DNA from: Holophagae bacterium
GTDB taxonomy: Bacteria; Acidobacteriota; Holophagae; Acanthopleuribacterales; Acanthopleuribacteraceae
NCBI GenBank assembly: GCA_030429565.1
Contig: JAUIFE010000019.1
Span: forward strand, 62,001 to 126,000
Length of the DNA stretch: 64,000 nucleotides
Direction: 5' to 3'
Part shown: positions 46,861 to 55,428 of the stretch, in pieces
How the letters are laid out: every line of letters begins with the position of its first letter
How positions within the stretch are numbered: position 1 is the stretch's first letter
The notes under the pieces: generated by a model
Told to the model about the DNA's origin: nothing
What the model saw: the letters and a program-made list of their open reading frames with translations, nothing else
Database searches by the model: none
Position numbers and translations under genes: made by a program

Positions 46861-47841
46861 ATGAATGCCGTGTCCCGTGAACGGGAACCAGAATTAAGTG
46901 TCGAACAAGTCGGCGTGTTACTGCGGCGTGCCACGATGGCCTCGGTCTCGGTGGCGGCGGTGCTGATTGTCGTCAAATGGGGCGCATGGTGGACCACCGC
47001 TTCCGTCAGTGTGTTGTCTTCGCTGGTCGACTCCCTTTTGGATGCCTTGGCCTCGCTCATCAACTTTTTCGCCGTGCGCATCGCGCTCAAACCGGCCGAC
47101 CACAACCACCGCTTCGGTCACGGCAAAACGGAAGCGGTGGCTGCGATGGGCCAAGCACTGGTGATTGCCGGCTCGGCCGCGTTTCTCGTTTACGAGTCGG
47201 TGCTGCGGTTCATTACACCGCGCGCGGTGGCTCACGGCGAGGTTGGCATCGCTGTGATGGTGTTTTCGATTGTGCTGACATTGGTGCTCGTGCTGTATCA
47301 ACGGCACGTGGTCCGCAAAACGCGTTCGCTGGCGATTGACTCCGATCAACTCCATTACACCGGCGATATCCTCATGAACGGGACCATTATTGTGTCGCTG
47401 GTCGGCGCCGACTTCTTTGAATGGACCTGGGCCGATCCTTTATTCGGCTTGCTGATTGCCGGCTACATCCTCAACTCGGCACGGCAAATTCTGTCGGGTG
47501 CGATGGCGATGCTGCTGGACCGCGAGTTGCCGAGCGAAATTCGTCGCGACATTTTTCTGCGTGCGCGCGGTGTGGCGGGCGTGCGTGGTGTTCACGATTT
47601 GCGCACGCGGCGCAGCGGCATGCATTACCTTGCCCAAATGCACGTGGAGCTGGACCCCACACTTAATTTATATGATGCCCATTTGATCGGCGAGCAGGTC
47701 GAACGCACCATTCAAGCTGTTTATCCTCAAATGGAAATCTTGATCCATCTCGATCCCGAAGGCTATCAAGAGCCTGAAGACGGCTTTGATGTGGTCCTCG
47801 AACAGCGTGAAAAGCCTGAGCCGCAAGGGTTCCAGAAATAA
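46861..47841 (+). CDS. cation diffusion facilitator (CDF) metal exporter
   Basis: ATG 46861 follows GGGAGG. 326 residues. Six membrane helices occur in the first two thirds. Metal-site residues are seen in SSLVDSLLDALASLINFFAV (DxxxD of helix II) and in the second half in LHYTGDILMNGTIIVSLVGA (HxxxD of helix V). The loop DHNHRFGHGKTEAV is the family signature. A cytoplasmic dimerisation domain (GVHDLRTRRSGMHYLAQMHV, with final ILIHLDPEG) follows. It probably exports Fe2+, Zn2+ or Cd2+ as FieF does. Confidence 0.94.
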   Translation: MNAVSREREPELSVEQVGVLLRRATMASVSVAAVLIVVKWGAWWTTASVSVLSSLVDSLLDALASLINFFAVRIALKPADHNHRFGHGKTEAVAAMGQALVIAGSAAFLVYESVLRFITPRAVAHGEVGIAVMVFSIVLTLVLVLYQRHVVRKTRSLAIDSDQLHYTGDILMNGTIIVSLVGADFFEWTWADPLFGLLIAGYILNSARQILSGAMAMLLDRELPSEIRRDIFLRARGVAGVRGVHDLRTRRSGMHYLAQMHVELDPTLNLYDAHLIGEQVERTIQAVYPQMEILIHLDPEGYQEPEDGFDVVLEQREKPEPQGFQK

Positions 47842-47865
47842 GCGAAATTTTTGTGAAAAAACGGG

Positions 47866-47894
47866 TTGACCGTTCTGAGAAAACCCCATAGAAT
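47866..47894 (+). promoter_or_regulatory. sigma-70 promoter of the tRNA-Ser genes
   Basis: TTGACC and TAGAAT are separated by 17 bases. The -10 box lies 26 bases before the first tRNA base, giving a very short leader. Confidence 0.72.
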
Positions 47895-47920
47895 CACCGC
47901 TTGAATGTGAACGGCTCAGC

Positions 47921-48007
47921 GGAGGAATGGCTGAGTGGTCGAAAGCGGCGGTCTTGAAAACCGTTGACCTCATGGGTCCGTGGGTTCGAATCCTACTTCC
48001 TCCGCCA
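47921..48007 (+). tRNA. tRNA-Ser(UGA)
   Basis: Class II tRNA with a long variable arm. The acceptor stem GGAGGAA pairs with TTCCTCC, the anticodon loop is CTTGAAA with anticodon TGA, and the T loop is GTTCGAATC. Discriminator G and an encoded CCA end the gene at 48007. It reads UCA and related Ser codons. Confidence 0.95.
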
Positions 48008-48030
48008 TTCACATTCTTACAATTTAGGTT

Positions 48031-48120
48031 GGAGAGATGCCGGAGTGGCCGAACGGGGTTGCCTGCTAAGCAATTGTCCTGGCAACGGGACCAAGGGTTC
48101 GAATCCCTTTCTCTCCGCCA
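48031..48120 (+). tRNA. tRNA-Ser(GCU)
   Basis: A second class II tRNA, 23 bases after the first. Acceptor GGAGAGA pairs with TCTCTCC, anticodon loop CTGCTAA with anticodon GCT, T loop GTTCGAATC, encoded CCA at 48118-48120. It reads AGC and AGU. It is probably cotranscribed with tRNA-Ser(UGA). Confidence 0.95.
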
Positions 48121-48140
48121 CCTAATCGGTTGGTTGTCAA

Positions 48141-48164
48141 AAGTCGCGTTAAGCGGCTTTTTTT
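48141..48164 (+). terminator. intrinsic terminator after the tRNA genes
   Basis: Stem AAGTCGC/GCGGCTT (one G-T pair) with loop GTTAA, then a run of T. Confidence 0.7.
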
Positions 48165-48406
48165 ATTTGTACTTTTCCTCGGTTCCGCCTAGCGCGATGA
48201 ACCCACGCAACCCAAACCCGATCTGAAAATTACCAGCCGTTTCTCCCTTTTCGGGTTGAAACGCGACCGGTCGTCGTACTTATACCTGGGCGGCGCTTTT
48301 GGGGGAATCCAAAGGCGCGGTCGTTATCCGGGCTGTATCCCTGTTTCGGGGTCACTGGCCGGGCGCTATGATGTCGCTTACCCGGCTTTGCGCTATTGGA
48401 GAAATC

Positions 48407-49828
48407 ATGCAATCCCCATCTGATCAAAAGGCATCCGATCCGCATCCCCACTTTTGGGCCGACCTGCGGGCGGTGATCCTTGGCAAGTCGCGCGACTATA
48501 CCCAAGGGCCGATTACGCGTTCGATTATTTTGCTCGCTATCCCGATGGTGCTCGAAATGATCATGGAGTCGCTGTTCACCATCGCCGATGTTTATTTCGT
48601 CGCCAAACTCGGCGCCGAACAAGTGGCCGTGCTCGGCATTACCGAGTCGGTCATGGTGTCCGTGTTTGCCGTTGGCATCGGCCTCTCGCTGGCGACCAAT
48701 GCGATGGTGGCGCGTCGCGTCGGTGAAAAAGACGCCGAGGCCGCGCGCAAATCGGCGACCCAAGCGATTTTTCTGACCTTACTGATCTCTGTTCCCATCG
48801 CGGTAGTGGGTTTGCTGTTTAGCCGGGAAATTCTGATGTTGATGGGGGCCTCGGCGTCGACCGCGACGATCGGCACACCCTATATGACGATTATGCTCAG
48901 CACCAACGTGATCTTGCTGCTGTTGTTCGTCAACAACGCCGTCTTTCGCGGCGCCGGCGACGCCTTTCTGTCGATGCAGGCGCTTTGGCTCGCCAACATC
49001 ATTAATATCATCCTCGATCCCTGTTTCATTTTTGGTTGGGGTCCGTTTCCCGAGCTCGGTCTGACCGGTGCTGCGGTCGCCACTTGTACCGGTCGCGGTA
49101 TCGGTGTGGTGTTTCAACTCGTCATTCTCTATCGCGGCAAGGGCTTGATTTGCTTGCGTGAGAGTCGCCTCCGTTTGGATCGCGAACTGTTGATGCGCAT
49201 TTTCAAGCTCTCGCTCGGCGGCATCATGCAGTGGTTGGTGGCGACCTCTAGTTGGACCTTCCTGCTGCGGGTGGTGGCGCTTTTTGGTGAGACGGCGATT
49301 GCCGGTTACACCATCGGCGTGCGCCTGGTGGTGTTTGCGCTTCTGCCGGCCTGGGGGCTGAGCAACGCCGCCGCCACGTTGGTCGGCCAAAACCTCGGTG
49401 CCGGTAACCCGGATCGCGCCGAAACCTGCGTGTGGCAATCGACCTTTCTGAACATGGCCTTTCTGGGCAGTGTCGCGGTGGTGTTTATCATTTGGGCCGA
49501 ACCACTGGTGGCCGTGTTTAACCCGACGCCCGAAGTCGCGCTGGTTGCCGCCGACTGTTTGCGTTATGTCAGTTACAGTAACCTCGGCCTGGCGATTGGG
49601 CTCGTGGTTGTGCAGGCGTTTAACGGCGCCGGCGACACGCGCACGCCGACCTCGGTGAACTTGCTGTGTTATTGGTTTTTTCAGATACCGGCGGCCTATC
49701 TTTTGGCTAAAACTATGGAGCTCGGCCCGCGCGGCGTATTTATTTCGGTTGCATTATCCGAAACGCTGTTGGGTTTGGTTGGTGCCTATCTGTTCCGCAA
49801 AGGGGCTTGGAAAAACCGCCAGGTCTGA
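48407..49828 (+). CDS. MATE-family multidrug/toxin exporter
   Basis: ATG 48407 follows TGGAGA. 473 residues with 12 hydrophobic helices in two related halves. The first half has SIILLAIPMVLEMIMESLFT and DVYFVAKLGAEQVAVLGITE. The second has GIMQWLVATSSWTFLLRVVA and the matching VGQNLGAGNPDRAETCVWQS. Cation/H+ or Na+-coupled antiport of drugs or metabolites is the family role. Substrate is unknown. It is followed by a long AT-rich gap. Confidence 0.93.
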   Translation: MQSPSDQKASDPHPHFWADLRAVILGKSRDYTQGPITRSIILLAIPMVLEMIMESLFTIADVYFVAKLGAEQVAVLGITESVMVSVFAVGIGLSLATNAMVARRVGEKDAEAARKSATQAIFLTLLISVPIAVVGLLFSREILMLMGASASTATIGTPYMTIMLSTNVILLLLFVNNAVFRGAGDAFLSMQALWLANIINIILDPCFIFGWGPFPELGLTGAAVATCTGRGIGVVFQLVILYRGKGLICLRESRLRLDRELLMRIFKLSLGGIMQWLVATSSWTFLLRVVALFGETAIAGYTIGVRLVVFALLPAWGLSNAAATLVGQNLGAGNPDRAETCVWQSTFLNMAFLGSVAVVFIIWAEPLVAVFNPTPEVALVAADCLRYVSYSNLGLAIGLVVVQAFNGAGDTRTPTSVNLLCYWFFQIPAAYLLAKTMELGPRGVFISVALSETLLGLVGAYLFRKGAWKNRQV

Positions 49829-50535
49829 TCGTGCGGTTCATTTAACCTAAGAAGCGCGATAACTCGCGGTGGTTTTAGCTAAATCACTGGGTTGCAACGG
49901 TCTGCGAAAAAATTCATCGCACCTTGTGGGTGCACTTCCGCTTTTTTAAAGCTATTTCACCTCAGGTCTTTAGACAGACCCTCGCGCGTTTATCGCGTCT
50001 GCTCGGTTTGAAAAGTTGTCGCGGCTGATCTTGTGACGGCCGTCGCTGAGATGCTTTAGGCAGTATTTAAGTACTGTATGCGAAGTTTTAATGAAGGGTC
50101 GGTAACATTTCTGTGGATTTGGTGTAGGTTGTTGGTTTGGTTCAGTGATCAAATGCTGGAATTCTGAATTAGTGTTTGTTTTGAAAGGTTTAGAGATGAT
50201 TTGAGCTGTTGAGATCGGCACCTTGTCGCCGGCGTCTTTGTTCTTTTTAAAGGAGGGTGATGCACCTTTCTTGGATGTGGAAATATCTTGTGTACGAAGG
50301 AAATATCGTGATAGCCTGCGACGTTTGAGCGAAACTTTGCCAGGCGGTTTGGAAAAACCAAAACGGGCCCTATTTCAAGCTCGGAAAGGGTGTACGGGTT
50401 GGTTTTCTTAATGCGGATTGGTAACCATTGGCGGCCCTATTACTTCAATCACGGGGTCCGTGTCCTTTCCCAAAGTCGCCGTGCCTTGGCGCTCTACTAC
50501 CATGGAAGTACCATGCTTCTAAAAGGAGTGACGCA
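49829..50535. other. long AT-richer intergenic region
   Basis: About 700 bases without a supported gene. GCACC/GGTGC (49919-49933) followed by a T run at 49941-49947 could be a weak terminator for the MATE gene. The stretch 50060-50220 is AT-rich with long GT-rich runs. Open frames on both strands (62 and 83 codons) have neither sites nor composition to support them. Confidence 0.4.
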
Positions 50536-51252
50536 ATGAGTCACTATGCAGGAATTGCCGGCTATTACGATCAGCTCATGCACGGCGGTTACTATGATCA
50601 CGAGGCGCTGAGCCAGACCATTTTCGGCGTGGTTGGTTCAGGCAAAAATCTGTTGGAGTTGGGGGTCGGAACCGGCCTGATGGTGCAACAGATGTTGAAA
50701 GGGGATGCATCCGCGAAGCTAACCGGCATTGATTACAGTTCCGCCATGCTGGAAATTGCCCGTGACCGCTTACCCGAGCAGGTCCGCTTGGTTGAGTGTG
50801 ATGTGGCGGAAATGGAACTCAACGACCAATTCGATGCGGCCTTTTCCACCGGTGGAACCTGGGTCATTATTCAGTCCGAAGAAGGGCTGTTGTTGGGTAC
50901 CCATCTTTATCAGGCCGAAAATGATCGGCGCGGTTTGCAGAAGGTGGCGGAGCATTTGGTGCCTGGCGGCTTGTTGCTGCTGAGTGTGCACCCGCCCCAT
51001 CAGGATCACAGTTTAAACCTGTCCGAGGGTTTGATTTATACCCAATCGCTGGGGGCGCCTTCCGATCAGGGTGAGCACTTTTTCCTGGAAAAGAAATACG
51101 CTTTTTCACGCGACCAACAAAGCTTGGCCGAAGACCGGGTCATCCTGGGTTTTTACAAAGAGAGCCTGTATCCGAAAATGATGGCGGCGGCCGGTTTTCG
51201 TCCGCTTGGTTTGACCAATGACGAGAAGTTTTTTGTCTTTAAGAAGGCGTGA
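50536..51252 (+). CDS. class I SAM-dependent methyltransferase
   Basis: ATG 50536 follows AAAAGGAG. 238 residues. The glycine-rich SAM loop is LLELGVGTGLM (motif I), followed by LTGIDYSSAMLEIARDR (motif II acidic) and VRLVECDVAEMEL. The N-terminal YAGIAGYYDQLMHGGYYDHE is typical of small-molecule methyltransferases. The C terminus is convergent with the RNA-repair operon, separated by about 10 bases. Substrate not assignable. Confidence 0.87.
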   Translation: MSHYAGIAGYYDQLMHGGYYDHEALSQTIFGVVGSGKNLLELGVGTGLMVQQMLKGDASAKLTGIDYSSAMLEIARDRLPEQVRLVECDVAEMELNDQFDAAFSTGGTWVIIQSEEGLLLGTHLYQAENDRRGLQKVAEHLVPGGLLLLSVHPPHQDHSLNLSEGLIYTQSLGAPSDQGEHFFLEKKYAFSRDQQSLAEDRVILGFYKESLYPKMMAAAGFRPLGLTNDEKFFVFKKA

Positions 51253-51262
51253 TGCAGCGGCC

Positions 51263-52684
51263 TCAGGCGTCACGGCTTGGGGCCGACCCGCTTTTGCGGA
51301 ATAAGGCACATTGGGTGGGTGGCCCGTATGCCTCGTGAACCGGTCCAATCGCGTGGTAGGCGACAGCATAGCCGTATTTGGCCGCCACCGCCTCGGCCCA
51401 GGCGTGAAACTCGGCGCGTGTCCATTCGAAACGGTGGTCGGCGTGGCGCATGCGGTCGGCCGGCATCTCGGGGAACAGCGCGTTGTACTCGCGGTTGGGT
51501 GTGGTTACGATGATCACGGCCGCGCCCGTGCCCGCGAAGACGTTGTGGGCGGTGAGCCCGAGCCGGTCGGCGTCGATGTGTTCGATGACCTCGACCAAAC
51601 AGGCGGCGTCAAACCCCTGCAAACGGCGGTCGTGGTAGGCCAAGCTGCCGTGCAGTAAGCTAATGCGTTCCCGTTCCCGTTCGCTTTTTTGCTCGAGTTT
51701 CAGGCGGCGTGCGGCAATTTCCAGAATGCGGTGGCTGACATCCATACCAACGATGCGGGAAAATTCCGGCTGTTCCAACAGTTTTTTGAGCAACTTGCCT
51801 TCACCGCAGCCGAGATCGACTACCGAACGCACCTTTTCCGCCTGGAGCAGTTGCACCACCGTCTCCAGCCGCGTTTGGTTGAGGTTCATTGGTTTTTCGA
51901 CCGATGCTTCGACTTGTTGGTCGTCCGGCAGATCTTCCGGCAGCGATTCCTCGCGGAAGAGTTGTTCAATGGCGGCGTTGGCCAGCGCACGTCGGTTGAC
52001 CATATAACGCCGCGCAATCGTTTCACGATGCGGGTGGTCTTTCAACCAACCCTCGCCGTGGTTCATCAACTTTTCGATTTCGGCAGGGCCGATATAATAA
52101 TGTTTCTCGCGGTCAAGGGCCGGGATCAAAACGTAGAGATGGCTCAGTGCTTGGGTGAGCGGTATCTGGTGGGTGAGCGTTACGCTGAATACCGAGGCGC
52201 CGCCCCATTCGGGAAAGGCCGTATCAAGCGGGTGTTCTTGAGCCTCGACCTGATAGCCCAGCGGTTCAAACAAGTCGCGCAGCACTTTTTCACCGCCGCG
52301 CACCGGCAACACCGGCAGATGGAACGCAAGCGGGATGGCTTGCTGCACCAACTCGGGTCGTTTTTTGCAATTGCCGGCAAGGGCGGTGCCGAACACCTTG
52401 GAAATGGCGGTACTCAAAAACGACGAGGCGGCATAGGGCCGGTCGTTGACGTAATGGCCCAGCGTGCGCGAGGTGCCTGGTGGCGCCTTGAACGAGCGCA
52501 CCAGCGCGATCGGATCGATTTCCAGCAACAGTGCCGCCGTGCAGCGCGTGTCGCTGCTCTCCGGGTAAAACACGAGCGCTTCGCCGTAGCTCAGTTCGAA
52601 GTTGTGCACGCGGTCTGGATTTTTGTGCAGCAGGTAACCCAAATCCTGCGCGGGCTGGTGGGTGGTGGAAATGGTCAGCAGCAT
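51263..52684 (-). CDS. hen1: bacterial Hen1 RNA 3'-terminal ribose 2'-O-methyltransferase
   Basis: 473 residues. The N-terminal half (to about 265) is the Hen1-N domain that activates Pnkp ligase. The C-terminal methyltransferase has the SAM motif VVDLGCGEGKLLKKLL (288-303), the metal and catalytic motif EVIEHID (365-371), and RHADHRFEW (413-421) supplying the further His. It methylates the 2'-OH of the 3'-terminal ribose at a cut site during RNA repair, which protects against re-cleavage. It starts 30 bases after the Pnkp gene stop, with AGAGG before the ATG, so it is in the same operon. Confidence 0.94.
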   Translation of the reverse strand: MLLTISTTHQPAQDLGYLLHKNPDRVHNFELSYGEALVFYPESSDTRCTAALLLEIDPIALVRSFKAPPGTSRTLGHYVNDRPYAASSFLSTAISKVFGTALAGNCKKRPELVQQAIPLAFHLPVLPVRGGEKVLRDLFEPLGYQVEAQEHPLDTAFPEWGGASVFSVTLTHQIPLTQALSHLYVLIPALDREKHYYIGPAEIEKLMNHGEGWLKDHPHRETIARRYMVNRRALANAAIEQLFREESLPEDLPDDQQVEASVEKPMNLNQTRLETVVQLLQAEKVRSVVDLGCGEGKLLKKLLEQPEFSRIVGMDVSHRILEIAARRLKLEQKSERERERISLLHGSLAYHDRRLQGFDAACLVEVIEHIDADRLGLTAHNVFAGTGAAVIIVTTPNREYNALFPEMPADRMRHADHRFEWTRAEFHAWAEAVAAKYGYAVAYHAIGPVHEAYGPPTQCALFRKSGSAPSRDA

Positions 52685-52714
52685 GACAGCCTCTCGTTTG
52701 ACGGTGTGAGTCGG

Positions 52715-55273
52715 TTACAGACGGGGGTCGATGGGTTCGGTTTCCAGCGCAGCGACGGCGATGACACATTCGTGAACGCGCGAAATGGTGTCGCCCTCGG
52801 CCCAGCGCGCCAAACCTTCCATGCCGAGCGCCCATTCGCGCACGGCATTGCGGTGTTTGAGTGTCAGGCCGCGTTGGCGCAAGCGTTCCAATTGCTCGGG
52901 TTCGGTATAGTCGGGGCCGTAGATGATGCGCAGGTAATCGCGTCCGCGACATTTGATCGCGGGCAAAACCAGGCGGTTTTCTTCGCAGACCGCCATGAAG
53001 GGGATCGGTTTGACGACCATGCCCTCGCCGCCGGCTTCGGTCATGTCTCGCCACCACTCGGTGACGGCGGCTTCGGCGTCGCGGTCGGCCAACTGCAGGC
53101 GGCGGTACCGCGTTTTCTGCAGTAGCTCGGGATCGGCGTCGGCCAGACGGTCGGCCATCGCCATGTGCCACAAGTGATCCTTGTCGAAATGGGCCTGGCC
53201 CTCGCTTGCCAGAATATGAAACGGCGCGACGCGCAGCCCTTGCAAGCCGTCGGTGGCCCAACAGTAAGTGCCGTAAGCACGGCGGTACTTGTCCAGGTTC
53301 TCGGCGCGCTTTTGCCAAGCGGTGAGTTTGTCGTCGAGCGCCAGACCGCGGTCCGTGGCTTGGCGCAGCGCGCTGATCGTGGCGGGAATCGCCGCGCCGG
53401 CGGCCGCCCCGACACGGGCGTATTGGTTTTGCAGTAAGTCCAAACCCTTGGCCGACCAGGGCATGATTTCGCAATCCAATGTCAAACGATCCGTGGCCAG
53501 TTCACGCCACAAACCGGCTTTTTCGACGGCCGCCGCTAATCGCGTTAAAAACGCCTGTTCCAAGGCCGCCTCGGCAAAAAAGCGGCGACCGGAGCGGGTG
53601 TAAACCGTGCCCAAAACGTCTTCTTCCAGGTTAAAGGCGTGACGCGCGGCGGTGACGTCGCGACAGACCTGAACGACGGCGCGCGAGCCCATGTGTTTTT
53701 CCTGGCAAATGACTTCCTCGATGTCTTTTTTGCGGTAATAGGCAAAGGCTTCTTCGGGGTGTTCCAGGTAGCCGTCGCGCTTACTGGTTTCAGGTGGCGC
53801 CATGGTGGCGGGTATGTAAGTCAGCAGGCGCGGATCGATGGCAAACCGGCTGATGACCTCGACCGCCGCCATGCTGTATCCCTCGCGAATGGTGATCTGG
53901 CGATTGAAACGCGTGTTGATGATGCGTTTGCCGCGCACATCGTCCAAATAGAAGGTATTTGCCCCCTGGCCGTTGGGCGCCTGATCTTCGGTATTGAGTG
54001 GCTTAACCGGTTCGTAGTGAAGCGCGTGCGCTGGTTCTTCGACCAGCTCGCGTTCCGGCCAGCGCAGCGCGGTTAGCTTGCCGCCGAAAACACAGCCGGT
54101 ATCCAAACAGATGGTGCGGTTGACCCAGGTCGCCGTGGGCACCGGCGTGTGGCCGTAAACGACTGTCGCCTTACCGCGATATTCGGCGGCCCAATCGTAG
54201 CGAACCGGTAAGCCGTAGTTGTCGGTTTCCCCCGAGGTCTCGCCGTAAAGGGCAAACGAACGCACGGCGGCCGAGGCGCGACCCGCCATCGATTCCTTCA
54301 TGCCCGCGTGGGCGACAATCAACCGGCCGTCCTCCAAGATGAGGTGGCTGACCAGGCTGTTGATAAAGGTGCGGACGCGGGCGCGAAACGCTTCCGATTC
54401 GCCTTCCAACTGGTTGACGGTGGTTTCCAAGCCATAAGTAAGTTTGACACGGCGACCGGCCAACCAGCGTTCCAGCTTGTTTTCGTGGTTGCCAGGCACG
54501 CACAGGGCGACGCCGGCGTCGACCATGTCCATTGCCAAACGCAAGACGCGGTTGCTGGCCGGACCCCGGTCGACCAGGTCACCCAAGAAAATGACACGGC
54601 GTTTTTCGGGATGGCTGACGGTAAAACGCGCCGCGTCACCGCTGCCGGTTTCCGTGATCTGGTAACCCAATTTGGCCAGCAAGGCCAGGGTCTCGTCAAA
54701 GCAACCGTGAATGTCGCCAATGATGTCGAACGGACCGCGTTCATGGCGTCGATCCGGCCACATCGGCTGGACTTCGAGGGTAGCGGCATTGACGGCCTCT
54801 TCGCCTTCGAGGCGGAACACATGGTGGAAGCCTTCTTTTTTCAGGTGTTTGATGGAACGACGCATGTCGCGGTGCTGGCCGCGTACCACGTGCGGCCCGA
54901 AGTTGCGGTCCGGTCGTTGGTCATTGCGCGCCAGGCAGAGAGCTTCGGGCATGTCGAGCACGACGGCGACCACGCGGGCGTGGTAACTTTTGGCCAGTTT
55001 TACCAGCGAGGCGCGCGCGTCTTGTTTGACGCTGGTGGCGTCAATCACCGCGCGTTTACCGCGTTTCAAACGCAAACCGGCCCAGTAGTGCACCAAGTCA
55101 AAGGCGTCTTTCGAGGCGGTTAAACTGTTCTCATCATCGCAAACCATGCCGCGACAGCGGTCGGAAGAGATGATTTCCGTGGGTAAAAAGTGCTTGGCGG
55201 CAAAGGTTGACTTGCCGCTGCCGGAAGGGCCGATCAACACGATCAGCGATAATTCGGGGATCGAAAGCTTCAT
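52715..55273 (-). CDS. pnkp: polynucleotide kinase-phosphatase-ligase Pnkp
   Basis: 852 residues, the full three-domain enzyme of bacterial RNA repair. Kinase: P loop GPSGSGKS at 15-22. Metallo-phosphatase: DIHG at 187-190, GDLVDRGP at 231-238, GNHENK at 261-266. Ligase/adenylyltransferase: lysine motif KHMGSR at about 525, with later IYGPDY and TEPEQLER regions. It end-heals cut RNA (5' kinase, 2',3' phosphatase) and, together with Hen1, seals it. All three catalytic centres look intact. It is the first gene of the operon with hen1. Confidence 0.95.
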   Translation of the reverse strand: MKLSIPELSLIVLIGPSGSGKSTFAAKHFLPTEIISSDRCRGMVCDDENSLTASKDAFDLVHYWAGLRLKRGKRAVIDATSVKQDARASLVKLAKSYHARVVAVVLDMPEALCLARNDQRPDRNFGPHVVRGQHRDMRRSIKHLKKEGFHHVFRLEGEEAVNAATLEVQPMWPDRRHERGPFDIIGDIHGCFDETLALLAKLGYQITETGSGDAARFTVSHPEKRRVIFLGDLVDRGPASNRVLRLAMDMVDAGVALCVPGNHENKLERWLAGRRVKLTYGLETTVNQLEGESEAFRARVRTFINSLVSHLILEDGRLIVAHAGMKESMAGRASAAVRSFALYGETSGETDNYGLPVRYDWAAEYRGKATVVYGHTPVPTATWVNRTICLDTGCVFGGKLTALRWPERELVEEPAHALHYEPVKPLNTEDQAPNGQGANTFYLDDVRGKRIINTRFNRQITIREGYSMAAVEVISRFAIDPRLLTYIPATMAPPETSKRDGYLEHPEEAFAYYRKKDIEEVICQEKHMGSRAVVQVCRDVTAARHAFNLEEDVLGTVYTRSGRRFFAEAALEQAFLTRLAAAVEKAGLWRELATDRLTLDCEIMPWSAKGLDLLQNQYARVGAAAGAAIPATISALRQATDRGLALDDKLTAWQKRAENLDKYRRAYGTYCWATDGLQGLRVAPFHILASEGQAHFDKDHLWHMAMADRLADADPELLQKTRYRRLQLADRDAEAAVTEWWRDMTEAGGEGMVVKPIPFMAVCEENRLVLPAIKCRGRDYLRIIYGPDYTEPEQLERLRQRGLTLKHRNAVREWALGMEGLARWAEGDTISRVHECVIAVAALETEPIDPRL

Positions 55274-55367
55274 AGTTCACTCACTTGGCGGGTGGCTGGG
55301 GTGTTCGTCGGTCACCGCGTTCCATGGGTTATTCGGTTACGCGCTATCCAAAGGTAAATCCGCTTAC

Positions 55368-55400
55368 AAAAAAAGGGCCCAACTGACGATGGGCCCTTTT
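55368..55400 (-). terminator. intrinsic terminator of the radical SAM gene
   Basis: Stem AAAAGGGCCCA/TGGGCCCTTTT with an eight-base loop. The reverse strand then has a run of T. It lies 29 bases past the stop. Confidence 0.85.
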
Positions 55401-55428
55401 CGGGTTATTCGAAACGCGATTATCGGAT

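Noticed and set aside
49970-50411. Two small frames (83 codons reverse, 62 codons forward)
   Set aside because: They lie in AT-rich DNA without Shine-Dalgarno sites, and their composition is not protein-like.
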